Assembly (NCBI RefSeq): GCF_900167455.1
Contig: NZ_FUWJ01000008.1
Location: 89,378-153,377 of the forward strand
Direction of reading: 5' to 3'
DNA: 64,000 nt
Source of the DNA: Enhydrobacter aerosaccus
Lineage (GTDB): Bacteria > Pseudomonadota > Alphaproteobacteria > Reyranellales > Reyranellaceae
Numbering within the stretch: the stretch's first letter is position 1; each line of letters begins with the position of its first letter. Position numbers and translations under genes: made by a program. Positions 7,990 through 17,150 of the stretch are shown piece by piece. The notes beneath the pieces were generated by a model. That model was not told where the DNA came from. It saw only the letters and a list, made by a program, of their open reading frames with translations, and did no database searches.

Positions 7990-8871
7990 TTGGACAAGTT
8001 CATGGCTCTGCGCGTCTTTGCCCGGGTCGTCGAGCATGGCGGCTTCACCGCGGCGGCCAACAGGCTCGGCCAGTCGCCCTCGGCCGTGACCAAGACGATC
8101 GCACGGCTCGAGGACGAGCTGGAAGCGCAACTGTTCAATCGTTCGACGCGTCGCTTGCGCACCACCGACTTCGGTCAGGAGTTCTACGAACGCTGCGTCC
8201 ATATCCTGGCGGATCTCGAGGATGCCGAGGCGGCCATCAAGCGCGGCAGCGTCGTACCGCGCGGCTGCATCCGTGCCGTCTTCCCCTTGTCGTTCGGTCG
8301 GGTGACGCTGGCGCCCGAGCTGCCGGCCTTCTTCGAACGCTATCCGGAAATCAGCCTCGATCTGCATTTCAGCGACAGCGCCGTCGATCTGATCGCGCAT
8401 GGCTTCGAGCTGGCGGTGCGCACGGGCAACATCACCGACTCGCGCCTGACTACGCGGCTGCTGACGCGCGGGCCGCAGGTGACGGTCGCGGCGCCGCGCT
8501 ACCTCGAGCGCCGGGGCGAGCCCAAGACGCCTCGCGATCTCCTGAAGCACAATTGCCTCATCAGCCGCTTCGGCCCGGAATGGAGCTTCAAGGGCAAGGG
8601 CGGCCGGCCGTTCGGCGTGCGCGTGCGCGGCAATGCCGCGATCAACAGCGGCGATGCCTTGCGCGAGGCCGTCGTCGCCGGCACCGGCATCGCCCAGGGA
8701 ACATGGTGGCTTTATCGCAAGGATCTGGAGCGCGGCGACGTCCGGGCCATCCTGCGCGACTACGAGCTGGAAGGCGCGCCTGTGTCGGTACTCTATCCGC
8801 CACAGCGACACCTGCCGATGAAGCTGCGCGCCTTGATCGACTTCCTGGTGCAGATCACCCGCAGCGGATAG
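7990..8871 (+). CDS. LysR-family transcriptional regulator
   Basis: 293 residues with a TTG start. The N-terminal winged HTH 'DKFMALRVFARVVEHGGFTAAANRLGQSPSAVTKTIARLEDELEAQLFNRSTRRLRTTDFG' is textbook LysR, followed by the substrate-binding domain. The subtype is CrgA/DsdC-like ('RLRTTDFGQEFYERCVHILADLEDAEAAI'). The 8761-8871 end is complete. It probably responds to a small organic ligand and acts on the neighbouring hydrolase or the convergent monooxygenase; which one is inference. Confidence 0.93.
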   Translation: MDKFMALRVFARVVEHGGFTAAANRLGQSPSAVTKTIARLEDELEAQLFNRSTRRLRTTDFGQEFYERCVHILADLEDAEAAIKRGSVVPRGCIRAVFPLSFGRVTLAPELPAFFERYPEISLDLHFSDSAVDLIAHGFELAVRTGNITDSRLTTRLLTRGPQVTVAAPRYLERRGEPKTPRDLLKHNCLISRFGPEWSFKGKGGRPFGVRVRGNAAINSGDALREAVVAGTGIAQGTWWLYRKDLERGDVRAILRDYELEGAPVSVLYPPQRHLPMKLRALIDFLVQITRSG

Positions 8872-8877
8872 CCCGCC

Positions 8878-9867
8878 TCATTCGGCTGCCGCGGCGCGCG
8901 TGGCATGGAAGGCCGGCATCACCTCGCGGGCAAAGGTGCGCAGGTTGGCGACGGAGGCGTTGGGATCGACCAGCAGGATGTTGGTGGCGCCGCCCGCTTC
9001 GAGCTGCTTCAGACGCGCGATCACCTCGTCCGGCGTTCCGAGCAGCGGCGCGGTATCCTCCTCGATCCGGTCGGCCAGCTTGTCGCGCGCCAGGTCGCCG
9101 ATCATCTTGATCACGCGCTGACGCGTTTCATAGGCCTGCGCCCGTTCGCTCTCGCTATGGATCATCTGTAGCGCTCGTGACGTCGCGACCATGTTCGGAT
9201 CGTAAGGACGGCCGATGCGCTCGCACTCCTCGCGGAAGATGGCGATGCGCTGGATGATCTGGTCGACCTGGGCAAGCTGGTCGAGCAGCAGGTTGTAGCC
9301 CTCGCGCGCGGCACGGCGGACGCTGTCGTGGCTGCCGGCAGCCAGCCATAGCGGCGGATGCGGCCGCTGCAGCGGTTCTGGTTCGACCAGGATGTTGTCG
9401 TAGTGCCAGCGCTTGCCGTGATGCGTGAAGCGACCGTCGGTGGTCCAGGCCTTGCGGATGATCTCCATCGCCTCGTCGAAGCGCTCGGTCGCCTCGGCCA
9501 TGGGAATGCAGAAGCCGTCGAACTCGGCCTGGCGATAACCCTTGCCGACGCCGAAGTCGAACCGTCCGCCGCTCAGCAGGTCGAGCGTCGCGGCCTGCTC
9601 GGCGACCAGCACCGGATTGTGCCACGGCAGGACGACCACGGCGGTGCCGAGCCGGATCTGCTGGGTCTTGGCCGCAAGATAGGCCAGCAGCGTCATGGAG
9701 GCCGAGACCTGGCCCTGGCCGGTGAAGTGATGCTCCACCATGAACATGTGCTTGAAGCCGAGCCGATCCGCCTCGACCACATAGTCGATGAAGCTCTCGT
9801 AACCCTGGCTGTCTTCGATGCCGACGCTGCGTTTGGTTCGTGCGCCGCCGAACAGTCCGAATTGCAT
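8878..9867 (-). CDS. LLM-class flavin-dependent oxidoreductase
   Basis: 329 residues from the ATG at 9867 (an 89-codon in-frame extension upstream is not supported). 'MQFGLFGGARTKRSV' and 'GFKHMFMVEHHFTGQGQVSASMTLLAYLAAKTQQIRLGTAVVVLPWHNPVLVAEQAATLDLLSGGRFDFGVGKGY' are the luciferase-like TIM-barrel signature. Such enzymes use FMNH2 from a partner reductase to oxygenate organic substrates. It is divergent from the liv-type transporter operon across a region with repeated CCGAAATCG boxes, suggesting a shared substrate and shared control. Confidence 0.9.
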   Translation of the reverse strand: MQFGLFGGARTKRSVGIEDSQGYESFIDYVVEADRLGFKHMFMVEHHFTGQGQVSASMTLLAYLAAKTQQIRLGTAVVVLPWHNPVLVAEQAATLDLLSGGRFDFGVGKGYRQAEFDGFCIPMAEATERFDEAMEIIRKAWTTDGRFTHHGKRWHYDNILVEPEPLQRPHPPLWLAAGSHDSVRRAAREGYNLLLDQLAQVDQIIQRIAIFREECERIGRPYDPNMVATSRALQMIHSESERAQAYETRQRVIKMIGDLARDKLADRIEEDTAPLLGTPDEVIARLKQLEAGGATNILLVDPNASVANLRTFAREVMPAFHATRAAAAE

Positions 9868-9936
9868 ATGCCGCTCCCTGGCGCCGTCCGCGGGCGCTGC
9901 TGCCATGCTGGCGCAGGCTGGCGGCGGAAGGAAATG

Positions 9937-10030
9937 CCGAAATCGCCAAATCACCGTTGCCCGGATGTCCGAAATCGCCATGCCTCGGATCTCGGCGCCA
10001 CAGGAACGGACGGGTCGTCGATTTCGGACA
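9937..10030. promoter_or_regulatory. Three CCGAAATCG boxes in the divergent promoter region
   Basis: CCGAAATCGCC occurs at 9937-9947 and again at 9969-9979, 32 bases apart (three helical turns). TGTCCGAAATCG (9967-9978) is matched by its exact complement CGATTTCGGACA at 10019-10030. The region separates the divergent LLM oxidoreductase and transporter genes, so this is a plausible operator set for both. Confidence 0.5.
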
Positions 10031-10132
10031 ATCCGGAACAGATCTTTTGCTCTTTGACAGCGTGCCGCTCGCGCCGTGCTTGGCCCATGCTCCGGCCAAA
10101 GAACGGAAGTATGGGAGGGAGGTCGCGGCCGC

Positions 10133-11011
10133 ATGGTCGACCCATTAGCCGTGCTGAATGCGGTGGTGGCGGGCGTCCTGCTGGGCGGCTTCTATGCCGC
10201 CGTCGCGCTCGGCATCGCCATCGCCTTCGGCATGCTCGACATCCCGAACCTCGCCCATCCCGCCTTCGTCGTGGTCGGGGCCTTCGCCACCTGGCTGCTG
10301 AACAGCCACTTCGGCATCGATCCCGTGCTGGCGGGATTCCTGATGGCGCCGCTGTTCTTCCTGCTCGGTCTGGCGCTCTACCGGCTCTACCACATCTGCT
10401 TCGAACGACGAGGCGAGGCATCCTTGCAGGGCCTCGCCTTCTTCTTTGGCGTCCTGTTCATCACCGAGGTGGGCCTCGTCCTGAGCGCCGGCGCCGACTA
10501 TCGCTCGGTCTCCGCCCCCTATATCGGCGCGAGCCTCAGCTTTGCCGGCATGGTGCTGCCCGGGCGCATGCTGGTGCCGTTCGTCGTCTCCATCGCCATG
10601 ATCGGTTTGCTGCACCGCTTCCTCGCCCGCAGCTTCACCGGACGCGCCATCCTCGCGGTCTCGCAGGACCAGACCGCCCTTCGGCTGATGGGCGTCAGTC
10701 CGATCCGCATCAAGACCCTGGCTTTCGGACTCGCCAATGCGACCGCATCGATCGCGGGTGCGTTGCTGATCATCGTCGAGCCGGTTGAACCCAGCATCGG
10801 TCGCGACTTCATCGGTCGCGCCTTCGCGGTCGTCGTGCTGGGCGGCATGGGAAGCTTCTACGGCATGCTGCTGGCGAGCCTGATCCTAGGCATCACGGAA
10901 AGCCTGGTGTCGGATATGTGGAATCCGTCGTGGGCGCCGGCCATCGCCTTCGGTTTCCTGCTGCCGACTCTTGCCTTCCGGTCGGGTGGCCTATTGGGGC
11001 GCAAGCTATGA
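10133..11011 (+). CDS. livH: Branched-chain-type ABC transporter permease (LivH family)
   Basis: 292 residues. The start at ATG 10133 fits the ribosome site GGGAGGGAGG; an earlier in-frame start lacks one. 'VAGVLLGGFYAAVALGIAIAFGMLDIPNLAHPAFVVVGAF' and the later 'VSQDQTALRLMGVSPIRIKTLAFGLANATASIAGALL' and 'AFAVVVLGGMGSFYGMLLASLILGITES' are the LivH signatures, with about eight membrane segments. First gene of a tightly coupled LivHMGF operon. The LivH family imports branched-chain amino acids, amides or aromatic acids; here a carboxylate substrate is likelier given the catabolic neighbours. Confidence 0.93.
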   Translation: MVDPLAVLNAVVAGVLLGGFYAAVALGIAIAFGMLDIPNLAHPAFVVVGAFATWLLNSHFGIDPVLAGFLMAPLFFLLGLALYRLYHICFERRGEASLQGLAFFFGVLFITEVGLVLSAGADYRSVSAPYIGASLSFAGMVLPGRMLVPFVVSIAMIGLLHRFLARSFTGRAILAVSQDQTALRLMGVSPIRIKTLAFGLANATASIAGALLIIVEPVEPSIGRDFIGRAFAVVVLGGMGSFYGMLLASLILGITESLVSDMWNPSWAPAIAFGFLLPTLAFRSGGLLGRKL

Positions 11012-11946
11012 CCAATCTGCGCTTCGGTCTGCTCGGCCTGGCGTTGATCGTGGCCTTGTGGCTCGCGGGTCGCCTGGTCACCAACGAGTATGTGTTCTTC
11101 GCCGGCTACGCTGTCGCCCAGTACATCCTGCTCGCGACTGCCTGGAACCTCCTGGGCGGATATGCCGGCTACGTCAATTTCGGCACGGCCGCCTTCTTCG
11201 CTCTCGGCGCCTATGTGTCGGTGGCGGTGAACAAGCTGTTCGAGCCGCCCTTGATCGTGCTGATCCTCGTCGGCGCGCTGGCCTCCGGCGCGGTCGGGCT
11301 CGCGATGGGCTACCTCACCCTCAAGCTGCGGGGCGTGTTCTTCTCGATCGCCACGCTTGCCCTCGCCATCGTCGCCCAGGCGGTGGTCACCAATTGGGAA
11401 TTCGTCGGCGGCTCCTCGGGGGCCTACCTGCTGCGTCCGACCGCCGGACCGTGGGGCGGCAGCTACGTCGAGTATCTGTTCTACGTCATGCTGGTCATGG
11501 CGGTGGGCGCCGTCGTCCTGGCGCGCTGCATCGAACGATCCAAGATCGGCTTCGGCCTCGCGGCGATCCGCGACGACGAGCTGGTGGGCGAAGCCTATGG
11601 CGTGCCGACGCTGCGGCTCAAGCTCCTGGTCACGGTGCTGTCGGGCGCGCTGATGGGCATGGCGGGTGCGCCGCTTCCCTTCTACGTGGCCTATCTCGAT
11701 CCGCCCTCGGCCTTCAATCTCGCTTACGCGGTGAACACTATCGCCATGCCACTGATCGGCGGCGCCAGCACCTGGGTCGGGCCGGTGATCGGCGCGGTGC
11801 TGCTCACGGCCGTCCAGGAAACCGCGATGGTCACGATCTCGTCGGCTGCCAACCTGATGATCGTCGGTCTCCTGATGGTGCTGTTCATCTCGCTGGCACC
11901 GAACGGCATCATGGGCCTGCTGCGCGGCGTGCGGAGCCGCGCATGA
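11008..11946 (+). CDS. livM: Branched-chain-type ABC transporter permease (LivM family)
   Basis: 312 residues; ATG 11008 overlaps the livH stop (ATGA). 'QYILLATAWNLLGGYAGYVNFGTAAFFALGAYVSV' and 'AIRDDELVGEAYGVPTLRLKLLVTVLSGALMGMAGA' are the LivM signatures, plus 'IAMPLIGGASTWVGPVIGAVLLTAVQE'. It pairs with LivH to form the membrane channel. A longer open frame beginning inside livH was not used. Confidence 0.93.
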   Translation: MTNLRFGLLGLALIVALWLAGRLVTNEYVFFAGYAVAQYILLATAWNLLGGYAGYVNFGTAAFFALGAYVSVAVNKLFEPPLIVLILVGALASGAVGLAMGYLTLKLRGVFFSIATLALAIVAQAVVTNWEFVGGSSGAYLLRPTAGPWGGSYVEYLFYVMLVMAVGAVVLARCIERSKIGFGLAAIRDDELVGEAYGVPTLRLKLLVTVLSGALMGMAGAPLPFYVAYLDPPSAFNLAYAVNTIAMPLIGGASTWVGPVIGAVLLTAVQETAMVTISSAANLMIVGLLMVLFISLAPNGIMGLLRGVRSRA

Positions 11947-12650
11947 CGGCGCCGCTGCTCACCGTCGACCAACTGACCAAACGCTTCGGCGGCTTCGTGG
12001 CGCTCGACCAGGTGTCGCTGCAGGTGGCGCAGGGCGAGCGCCTCGGCCTCATCGGCCCGAACGGATCGGGCAAGAGCACCCTCGTCAATTGCATCAGCGG
12101 CACCGTGCCGATCAGCTCGGGTCGCGTGCTGCTCGACCGCGAGCGCATCGACAGGCTGCCGCCGCACCGGCGGGCGCAGCTGGGGTTGGTGCGCAGCTTC
12201 CAGCTGCCGCGCCCGTTCGGCAGCCTCACCATCGCCGACAATCTCAAGGTGGCGATGCTCTATGCCGGCAAGCCGTCCTCCGACTCGATCCACGATCTGC
12301 TGGCGCTGCTCGGCCTCGAGGACAAGGCCGGCCGGCTGCCGCGCGAGCTGACGCAGATCGAGATGCGCAAGCTCGAACTGGCTCGCGCGATGGCGGCAAA
12401 TCCGCGGTTGCTGATCGTGGACGAGGTCATGGCCGGCCTGTCCCATGCCGAGGTCGACGAGATCGTCGAGCTGCTGCTGCGGCTGAACGAGGCCGGCGTC
12501 ACGATCGTCATGATCGAGCACATCATGCGCGCGGTCATGGCCTTCTCGCAGCGCCTGGTCTGCATCGTCGCCGGCCGCAAGGTGGCCGATGGCGATCCGC
12601 GGGAGGTCACCGGCGACGCGCATGTGCTGAAGGCCTATCTCGGTGAGTAG
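11943..12650 (+). CDS. livG: ABC transporter ATP-binding protein (LivG family)
   Basis: 235 residues; ATG 11943 overlaps the livM stop. Walker A 'GPNGSGKSTLVNCISG' (near residue 39), 'GLVRSFQLPRPFGSLTIADN' (Q-loop region), Walker B 'LLIVDEVMAGL', H-loop 'IVMIEHIM'. The signature helix 'LTQIEMRKLELARAMA' diverges from the canonical LSGGQ (LTQIEM); LivG proteins usually read LSYGQQR here, so this is a mildly unusual signature. Confidence 0.92.
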   Translation: MTAPLLTVDQLTKRFGGFVALDQVSLQVAQGERLGLIGPNGSGKSTLVNCISGTVPISSGRVLLDRERIDRLPPHRRAQLGLVRSFQLPRPFGSLTIADNLKVAMLYAGKPSSDSIHDLLALLGLEDKAGRLPRELTQIEMRKLELARAMAANPRLLIVDEVMAGLSHAEVDEIVELLLRLNEAGVTIVMIEHIMRAVMAFSQRLVCIVAGRKVADGDPREVTGDAHVLKAYLGE

Positions 12651-13371
12651 CCTCAGCATCCGCAACCTGACCGCCGGCTATGGCCGCGTGCGCGTGCTGG
12701 CCGATCTGTCGATGGAGGTGCGCGGCGGCGAGACCGTGGCCTTGCTCGGCACCAATGGCAACGGCAAGTCGACCTTGATGCGCTGCGTGATGGGCCTGCT
12801 CAAGCCGGCCGCCGGCAGCATCACCGCCGAGATCGATGGGCGGACGCACGAGCTGGCGGGAGCCGAAACAGAGGAGATCGTCGGACTCGGCATCGCCATG
12901 GTGCCGGAAGGCCGCCGCCTGTTTCCCCGCCTCTCGGTCGAGGAGAATCTCACCATCGGTGCGTCGCGACGGGTGGCGCGAAGATCCCTGGCGCGCAACA
13001 TCGACTTCTGCTTCGAGACCTTTCCCCGCCTCAAGGAACGCCGCTCTCAGCTCGCCGGCAGCATGAGCGGCGGTGAACAGCAGATGCTGGCCCTCGCTCG
13101 TGCGCTCATGAGCGAGCCGCGCATCCTGCTGGTGGACGAGCCGTCGGTCGGCCTCGCGCCGCTGATGGTCAGGCGCACCATCGAGAAGATCAAGGAACTC
13201 AAGGAAGAGAAGCGGCTGACGGTGCTGATGGCCGAGCAGAACTTCCATCAGGCCCTCGGCATCGCCGACCGCGGCTATGTCATCGTCCAGGGCAGGATCG
13301 TGTTCACCGGCAACTCGACCGACGAGCTGAACGACAACGAACTCATCAAGAAGCTCTACATGGGACTTTGA
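12643..13371 (+). CDS. livF: ABC transporter ATP-binding protein (LivF family)
   Basis: 242 residues with a GTG start overlapping livG by eight bases. Walker A 'GTNGNGKSTLMRCVMGLLKP', 'GIAMVPEGRRLFPRLSVEENLTIGASRR' (typical LivF), signature 'SMSGGEQQMLALARALMSEP', Walker B 'ILLVDEPSVGLAPLMV', H-loop 'VLMAEQNF'. It forms the second nucleotide-binding subunit with LivG. Confidence 0.94.
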   Translation: MSSLSIRNLTAGYGRVRVLADLSMEVRGGETVALLGTNGNGKSTLMRCVMGLLKPAAGSITAEIDGRTHELAGAETEEIVGLGIAMVPEGRRLFPRLSVEENLTIGASRRVARRSLARNIDFCFETFPRLKERRSQLAGSMSGGEQQMLALARALMSEPRILLVDEPSVGLAPLMVRRTIEKIKELKEEKRLTVLMAEQNFHQALGIADRGYVIVQGRIVFTGNSTDELNDNELIKKLYMGL

Positions 13372-13384
13372 GGAGGAGGCGCAC

Positions 13385-14641
13385 ATGACGCAGCAGTTGA
13401 TTGGCCGTCGTACCGCCCTTGCCGGTATCGTCGGCACGGCCGCCATCGGCACCAGGACGGCATGGGCCGCCGATCCCATCAAGATCGGCTTCTCCATCCC
13501 GCAGACCGGGGGGCTGGCGGCGATCGGGCTGCAGGCGCTGCTGACCCTGCAGATCTGGTCCGAGGACGTGAACGCCCGCGGCGGCATCCTTGGCCGGCCA
13601 GTACAGCTGGTGACCTACGACGATCAATCCAACCCCGCCAACGTGCCGCGCATCTACACCAAGCTGCTCGAGGTGGACAAAGTCGACCTCATCGTCACCA
13701 ACGGCACCAACCTTACCGTGCCGGCCATGCCGATCGCCATGCAGCGCGGCATGGTCGTTTTCTGCATGCTGAGTCTGGCGGTCAACGACAAGTTCAAGTA
13801 CCCGCGCTTCTTCCAGACCATGCCCTACGGACCGCACGGCAAGGCGTCGATCAGCGAGGGCTTCTTCGACGTGGCGATGGGCATGAGTCCCAAGCCCGCG
13901 ACGGTGGCTCTGGTCGGGGCCGATGCCGAATTCTCCAAGAACGCCGTCGATGGCGCGCGCGACCAGGCCCGGAAACGCGGCCTGAAGATCGTGTACGATC
14001 GCACCTATCCGCCTTCGACGGTCGATTTCGGACCCGTCATTCGCGGCATCGCCAGCGCCAATCCCGATATCGTCTATATCGGCAGCTATCCCGTCGACAC
14101 CTCCGGCATGGTGCGCGCGGCGCGTGAACTCGGCTTCCGTCCCAAGCTGTTCGGTGGCGGCATGGTCGGCACCCAGGCCGCGACGCTCAAGGGCGATCTG
14201 GGCGAGATGCTGAACGACGTGGTGAGCTACGAGCTCTATTGCCCGGCCGTCGCCGACAAGTTTCCCGATGTCGAGCCTTTGCTGAAGAAATACCAGCCCC
14301 GCGCCAAGGAGAAGGGCATCGACCCGCAAGGCTATTACGTGCCGCCCTTCGCCTACGCGACCATGGAGGTCCTGCAGCAGGCCGTGACGGCGGCGGGCGG
14401 CCTGGACCAGGACAAGATCGCCAAGGCCGCGCACGCCACGACGTTCAAGACCATCGTCGGCGACATCAAGTTCGGTGCCGACGGCGAATGGGACCACCCG
14501 CGCATGCTGTGGGTGCAGTTCCGTGGCCTCAAGGGGCAGGGGATGGATCAGTTCGTCAATCCGTCCGCTGAGGTTGTGCTCGATCCGCCGGAATACCGGA
14601 CCGGTGAGCTGCGCTATCCGATGGGAGTGGCCAAGCAATGA
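13385..14641 (+). CDS. ABC transporter substrate-binding protein (LivJ family)
   Basis: 418 residues, preceded by GGAGGAGG. The N-terminus has a twin-arginine-like 'RRTALAGIVGTAAIGTRTAWA' export signal, then 'IKIGFSIPQTGGLAAIGLQALLTLQIWSEDVNARGGILGRPVQLVTYDDQSNPANVPRIYTKLL', the type-1 periplasmic-binding fold used by Liv/Urt/aromatic-acid importers. As the last transporter gene it captures the ligand in the periplasm. Overlaps the SDR gene by four bases. Confidence 0.92.
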   Translation: MTQQLIGRRTALAGIVGTAAIGTRTAWAADPIKIGFSIPQTGGLAAIGLQALLTLQIWSEDVNARGGILGRPVQLVTYDDQSNPANVPRIYTKLLEVDKVDLIVTNGTNLTVPAMPIAMQRGMVVFCMLSLAVNDKFKYPRFFQTMPYGPHGKASISEGFFDVAMGMSPKPATVALVGADAEFSKNAVDGARDQARKRGLKIVYDRTYPPSTVDFGPVIRGIASANPDIVYIGSYPVDTSGMVRAARELGFRPKLFGGGMVGTQAATLKGDLGEMLNDVVSYELYCPAVADKFPDVEPLLKKYQPRAKEKGIDPQGYYVPPFAYATMEVLQQAVTAAGGLDQDKIAKAAHATTFKTIVGDIKFGADGEWDHPRMLWVQFRGLKGQGMDQFVNPSAEVVLDPPEYRTGELRYPMGVAKQ

Positions 14642-15480
14642 CCGGGCATGTCGCGATCGTGACGGGGGGCCTGCGCGGGCTCGGCAAGGCCATGACCCTG
14701 GGACTGCTGCGCACCGGCCGCAAGGTGGTGGCGGTCGGCCATATCAGCGAGGACATCCCGGAACTGCAGCGCGAGGCGGATGGCCACCGGGATGGCTTGC
14801 ATTGCCTGGCACTCGATCTGCGCAAGCCCGCAGCGTGCGACGAACTGGTGGCCGTGACACGACGCCATTTCGGAGGGCTCGACATCCTCGTCAACAACGC
14901 CGGTCTCACCTTCACCTACACCGACCCCGACCGTTTCGTGAAGGGGCCGAAGAAGTTCTGGCAGCTGACCGACGAGATCGTCCAGAACACCATGGATACC
15001 AACTACATGGTGGCGGATCAGCTGGCGCGACGGGTGGCGCCGATCCTGCTCGAGCGGGGCTGGGGGCGGATCGTCAATGTCACCACCAAGCTCGACACGA
15101 TGAACCGCGAAGGCAGCGTGCCCTACGGCCCCTCGAAGGCCGCGCTCGAAATGGCGACCGAGATCTGGGCCAAGGAGCTGGCCGGTACCGGTGTCACGGT
15201 GAACATCGTCAATCCCGGTGCCGGCGCCAACACGCCCGGCATGGCCAGGGAGATGCGCGATTGGTCGGCCACCGGCAAGGCACCGAAGCTGGTCGAGCCG
15301 GACGAGATGGTGGCACCTCTGCTCTTTGTCGTGTCGCGCGAGGCAGACAAGGTGCACGGCTATCGCTTCGACGCCAACACCTGGATCGGCGACATCCCAC
15401 CGGCGCAGAGCGCCGCGCGCACCGGCCGCAAGGCGGGGTTCGAGCTCTATCCGCTCTCGGATTGCTTCGCGGGCCACTAG
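14638..15480 (+). CDS. SDR-family NAD(P)-dependent oxidoreductase
   Basis: 280 residues; ATGA overlap with the binding-protein gene. The Rossmann motif 'VAIVTGGLRGLGKAMTLGLL' (TGxxxGxG), 'ILVNNAGLTF' (NNAG), catalytic 'PYGPSKAALEMATEIW' with YxxxK and an upstream serine or threonine in 'IVNVTTKLDTM'. Here the usual Ser before Tyr appears replaced by Thr in this segment. It probably oxidises or reduces the substrate delivered by the adjacent transporter. Confidence 0.9.
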   Translation: MTGHVAIVTGGLRGLGKAMTLGLLRTGRKVVAVGHISEDIPELQREADGHRDGLHCLALDLRKPAACDELVAVTRRHFGGLDILVNNAGLTFTYTDPDRFVKGPKKFWQLTDEIVQNTMDTNYMVADQLARRVAPILLERGWGRIVNVTTKLDTMNREGSVPYGPSKAALEMATEIWAKELAGTGVTVNIVNPGAGANTPGMAREMRDWSATGKAPKLVEPDEMVAPLLFVVSREADKVHGYRFDANTWIGDIPPAQSAARTGRKAGFELYPLSDCFAGH

Positions 15481-15532
15481 CGGCGCCATCGCCGCAAAGC
15501 GACGCGAAGAGCCAACGAAGGAGGAACGCTGC

Positions 15533-16318
15533 ATGGACTGGAACCCGAAGCCCCTCGATCCGGCCGACGTGACCGTACATCGGCGCGGCAAGGGCAAGCC
15601 GCTGGTGCTGATCCACTGCCTGGGCATGGACTGGCATTTCTGGGACGTGCTGGAGCCGTTGACCGATCGCTTCGAGCTGATCACCTATAGCCTGCCCGGC
15701 CATCACGACACGCCGCTGCCCAAGGGCCAGTATGGCGAGGCCGAGCTGACCGAGCAGCTGCGCGCCTTGATGCAGCGCGAAGGCATTGCCAGGGCGAGCA
15801 TCGCCGGCATCTCCATGGGCGGCTCGACGGCGCAGCATTTCGCCGGTACGTATCCCGACATGGTGGAGCGGGTCATCCTGTGCGACTGCACTCCGCGCTA
15901 CACTGACGAGATGCGCGCCAACTGGCCGGTCCGCGCGGCCCTCGCGCGCCAGAACGGCGTGGCGAGCCTGATCCCGATGCTGGAGAAGGTGTTCTTCACC
16001 CAGGCCTCGCTCGACGAGAACGGACCCGACGTGCGCTATGTCAAGGAGAGCTGGGCCTCCTGCAGCGGCGAAGGGTACGCGCTTGCCTGCGAGATGCTGG
16101 CCATGGTCGATGCGCAACCGCAGGCTAGGCGCATGCAGATGCCGACCCTGATCATGTTGGGTTCCAACGAAGGCCAGGCCTTCAAGGATGCAGCCGGATG
16201 GATGAATGAGAACATCCCGGGAAGCCAGGGTATCGTCGAGGTGCCGCAGGCGGGACATGCCAGCGTGCGCGAGCGGCCCGATTTCGCGATCGAGCAGTTC
16301 CGCCGGTTTCTGGGATGA
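15533..16318 (+). CDS. Alpha/beta hydrolase, enol-lactonase-like
   Basis: 261 residues; start ATG 15533 after GAAGGAGGA. 'KPLVLIHCLGMDWHFWDVLEPLTDRFELITYSLPGHHDTPLP' has the oxyanion-hole region and 'ASIAGISMGGSTAQHFAGTYPDMVERVILCDCTPRY' the nucleophile elbow GxSxG (GISMG), the arrangement of 3-oxoadipate enol-lactonase (PcaD) relatives; the histidine is in 'VPQAGHASVRERPDF'. It completes the transporter-SDR-hydrolase catabolic operon. The actual ester or lactone is unknown. Confidence 0.87.
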   Translation: MDWNPKPLDPADVTVHRRGKGKPLVLIHCLGMDWHFWDVLEPLTDRFELITYSLPGHHDTPLPKGQYGEAELTEQLRALMQREGIARASIAGISMGGSTAQHFAGTYPDMVERVILCDCTPRYTDEMRANWPVRAALARQNGVASLIPMLEKVFFTQASLDENGPDVRYVKESWASCSGEGYALACEMLAMVDAQPQARRMQMPTLIMLGSNEGQAFKDAAGWMNENIPGSQGIVEVPQAGHASVRERPDFAIEQFRRFLG

Positions 16319-16327
16319 GAGAGCGCC

Positions 16328-16954
16328 TTATTGCAGGGGCCGATATTTCCAGATGCCCATGGGCGGAAAGTTGCGCCATTCGCGGCCGACGAAGGACGCC
16401 TTGAATCTGTGTTCGCTCGCTGTCGGATCGACAGGCGCACGCAGGCCATAAGTGTACTGGATAATGGCGCCCCCGTCCGGCATCAGCTCGAACGCCTGCG
16501 CATAGCACCGTGCCGCCAGCTCGGCCGGGATGGCGCGCATCGGCAGGCCGCTCAACACCGCGCGCACCGAGGCGATTCCCACGTCGCGCAGCAACCCGCC
16601 AAGATGCAGGGCATCGCCGTGAAGCACCTGCAGACCGTGGAAGCGCTTCTTCAGGACACGACACAGTTCGGCGTCGCGCTCCACCACCACGACGTCCTGG
16701 GGAAGACAGCCCAGTGCCAGGAGCGCTCCAGTCACGGCGCCTGTCCCGGCACCAAGCTCGACGATGGGGCCGTCCGATCGCCCGGCCTCGAGCACCGCCT
16801 TGGCCAGCCGCCGGGCGGTCCAGGGGCTGCTGGTGAGGGGCAGGCCGACGGCGGCGGGCGCGCGCCACCAACTTCGCAAGAACGCGAATCCGCTGATCCA
16901 CGTCGATCCGCGCAGCAGCGTCCGGGACGCCCTGGTTCGCTCCGTCATCGTCAT
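16328..16954 (-). CDS. Class I SAM methyltransferase, phospholipid N-methyltransferase (PmtA)-like
   Basis: 208 residues from the first ATG (16954); an upstream GTG at 17011 would add 19 residues. 'SGFAFLRSWWRAPAAVGLPLTSSPWTARRLAKAV' then 'PIVELGAGTGAVTGALLALG' (SAM motif I), 'VVVERDAELCRVLKKRF', 'VLHGDALHL', 'VRAVLSGLPMRAIP' match the PmtA/rRNA-dimethylase-like family of alphaproteobacteria, which methylates phosphatidylethanolamine. It lies convergent with the hydrolase gene and upstream of the tRNA. Confidence 0.75.
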   Translation of the reverse strand: MTMTERTRASRTLLRGSTWISGFAFLRSWWRAPAAVGLPLTSSPWTARRLAKAVLEAGRSDGPIVELGAGTGAVTGALLALGCLPQDVVVVERDAELCRVLKKRFHGLQVLHGDALHLGGLLRDVGIASVRAVLSGLPMRAIPAELAARCYAQAFELMPDGGAIIQYTYGLRAPVDPTASEHRFKASFVGREWRNFPPMGIWKYRPLQ

Positions 16955-17150
16955 CGTCGCGGGCACCACATTTTGCGGAAGACCGATAGCTTCTACGGAT
17001 AATCGCGACACTGGTTCCGCCGCCGATTGTAGGTCGATCCGAGGGGGCCGTGTCAGCCGTTTCCTGTTGAAAACCGGCCTCCCGCCGCAAGGGCCCGCAT
17101 GGCGGCGACAGGGCTGACGCCATCCGCATCGGATGCTATACCGCCGCCAC

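Noticed and set aside
7633..8811. 392-codon open frame on the minus strand
   Set aside because: Antisense to the hydrolase and LysR genes, both of which have clear family motifs.
13346..14638. 430-codon open frame on the minus strand
   Set aside because: Antisense to the substrate-binding protein, His/Gly/Leu-rich without motifs.
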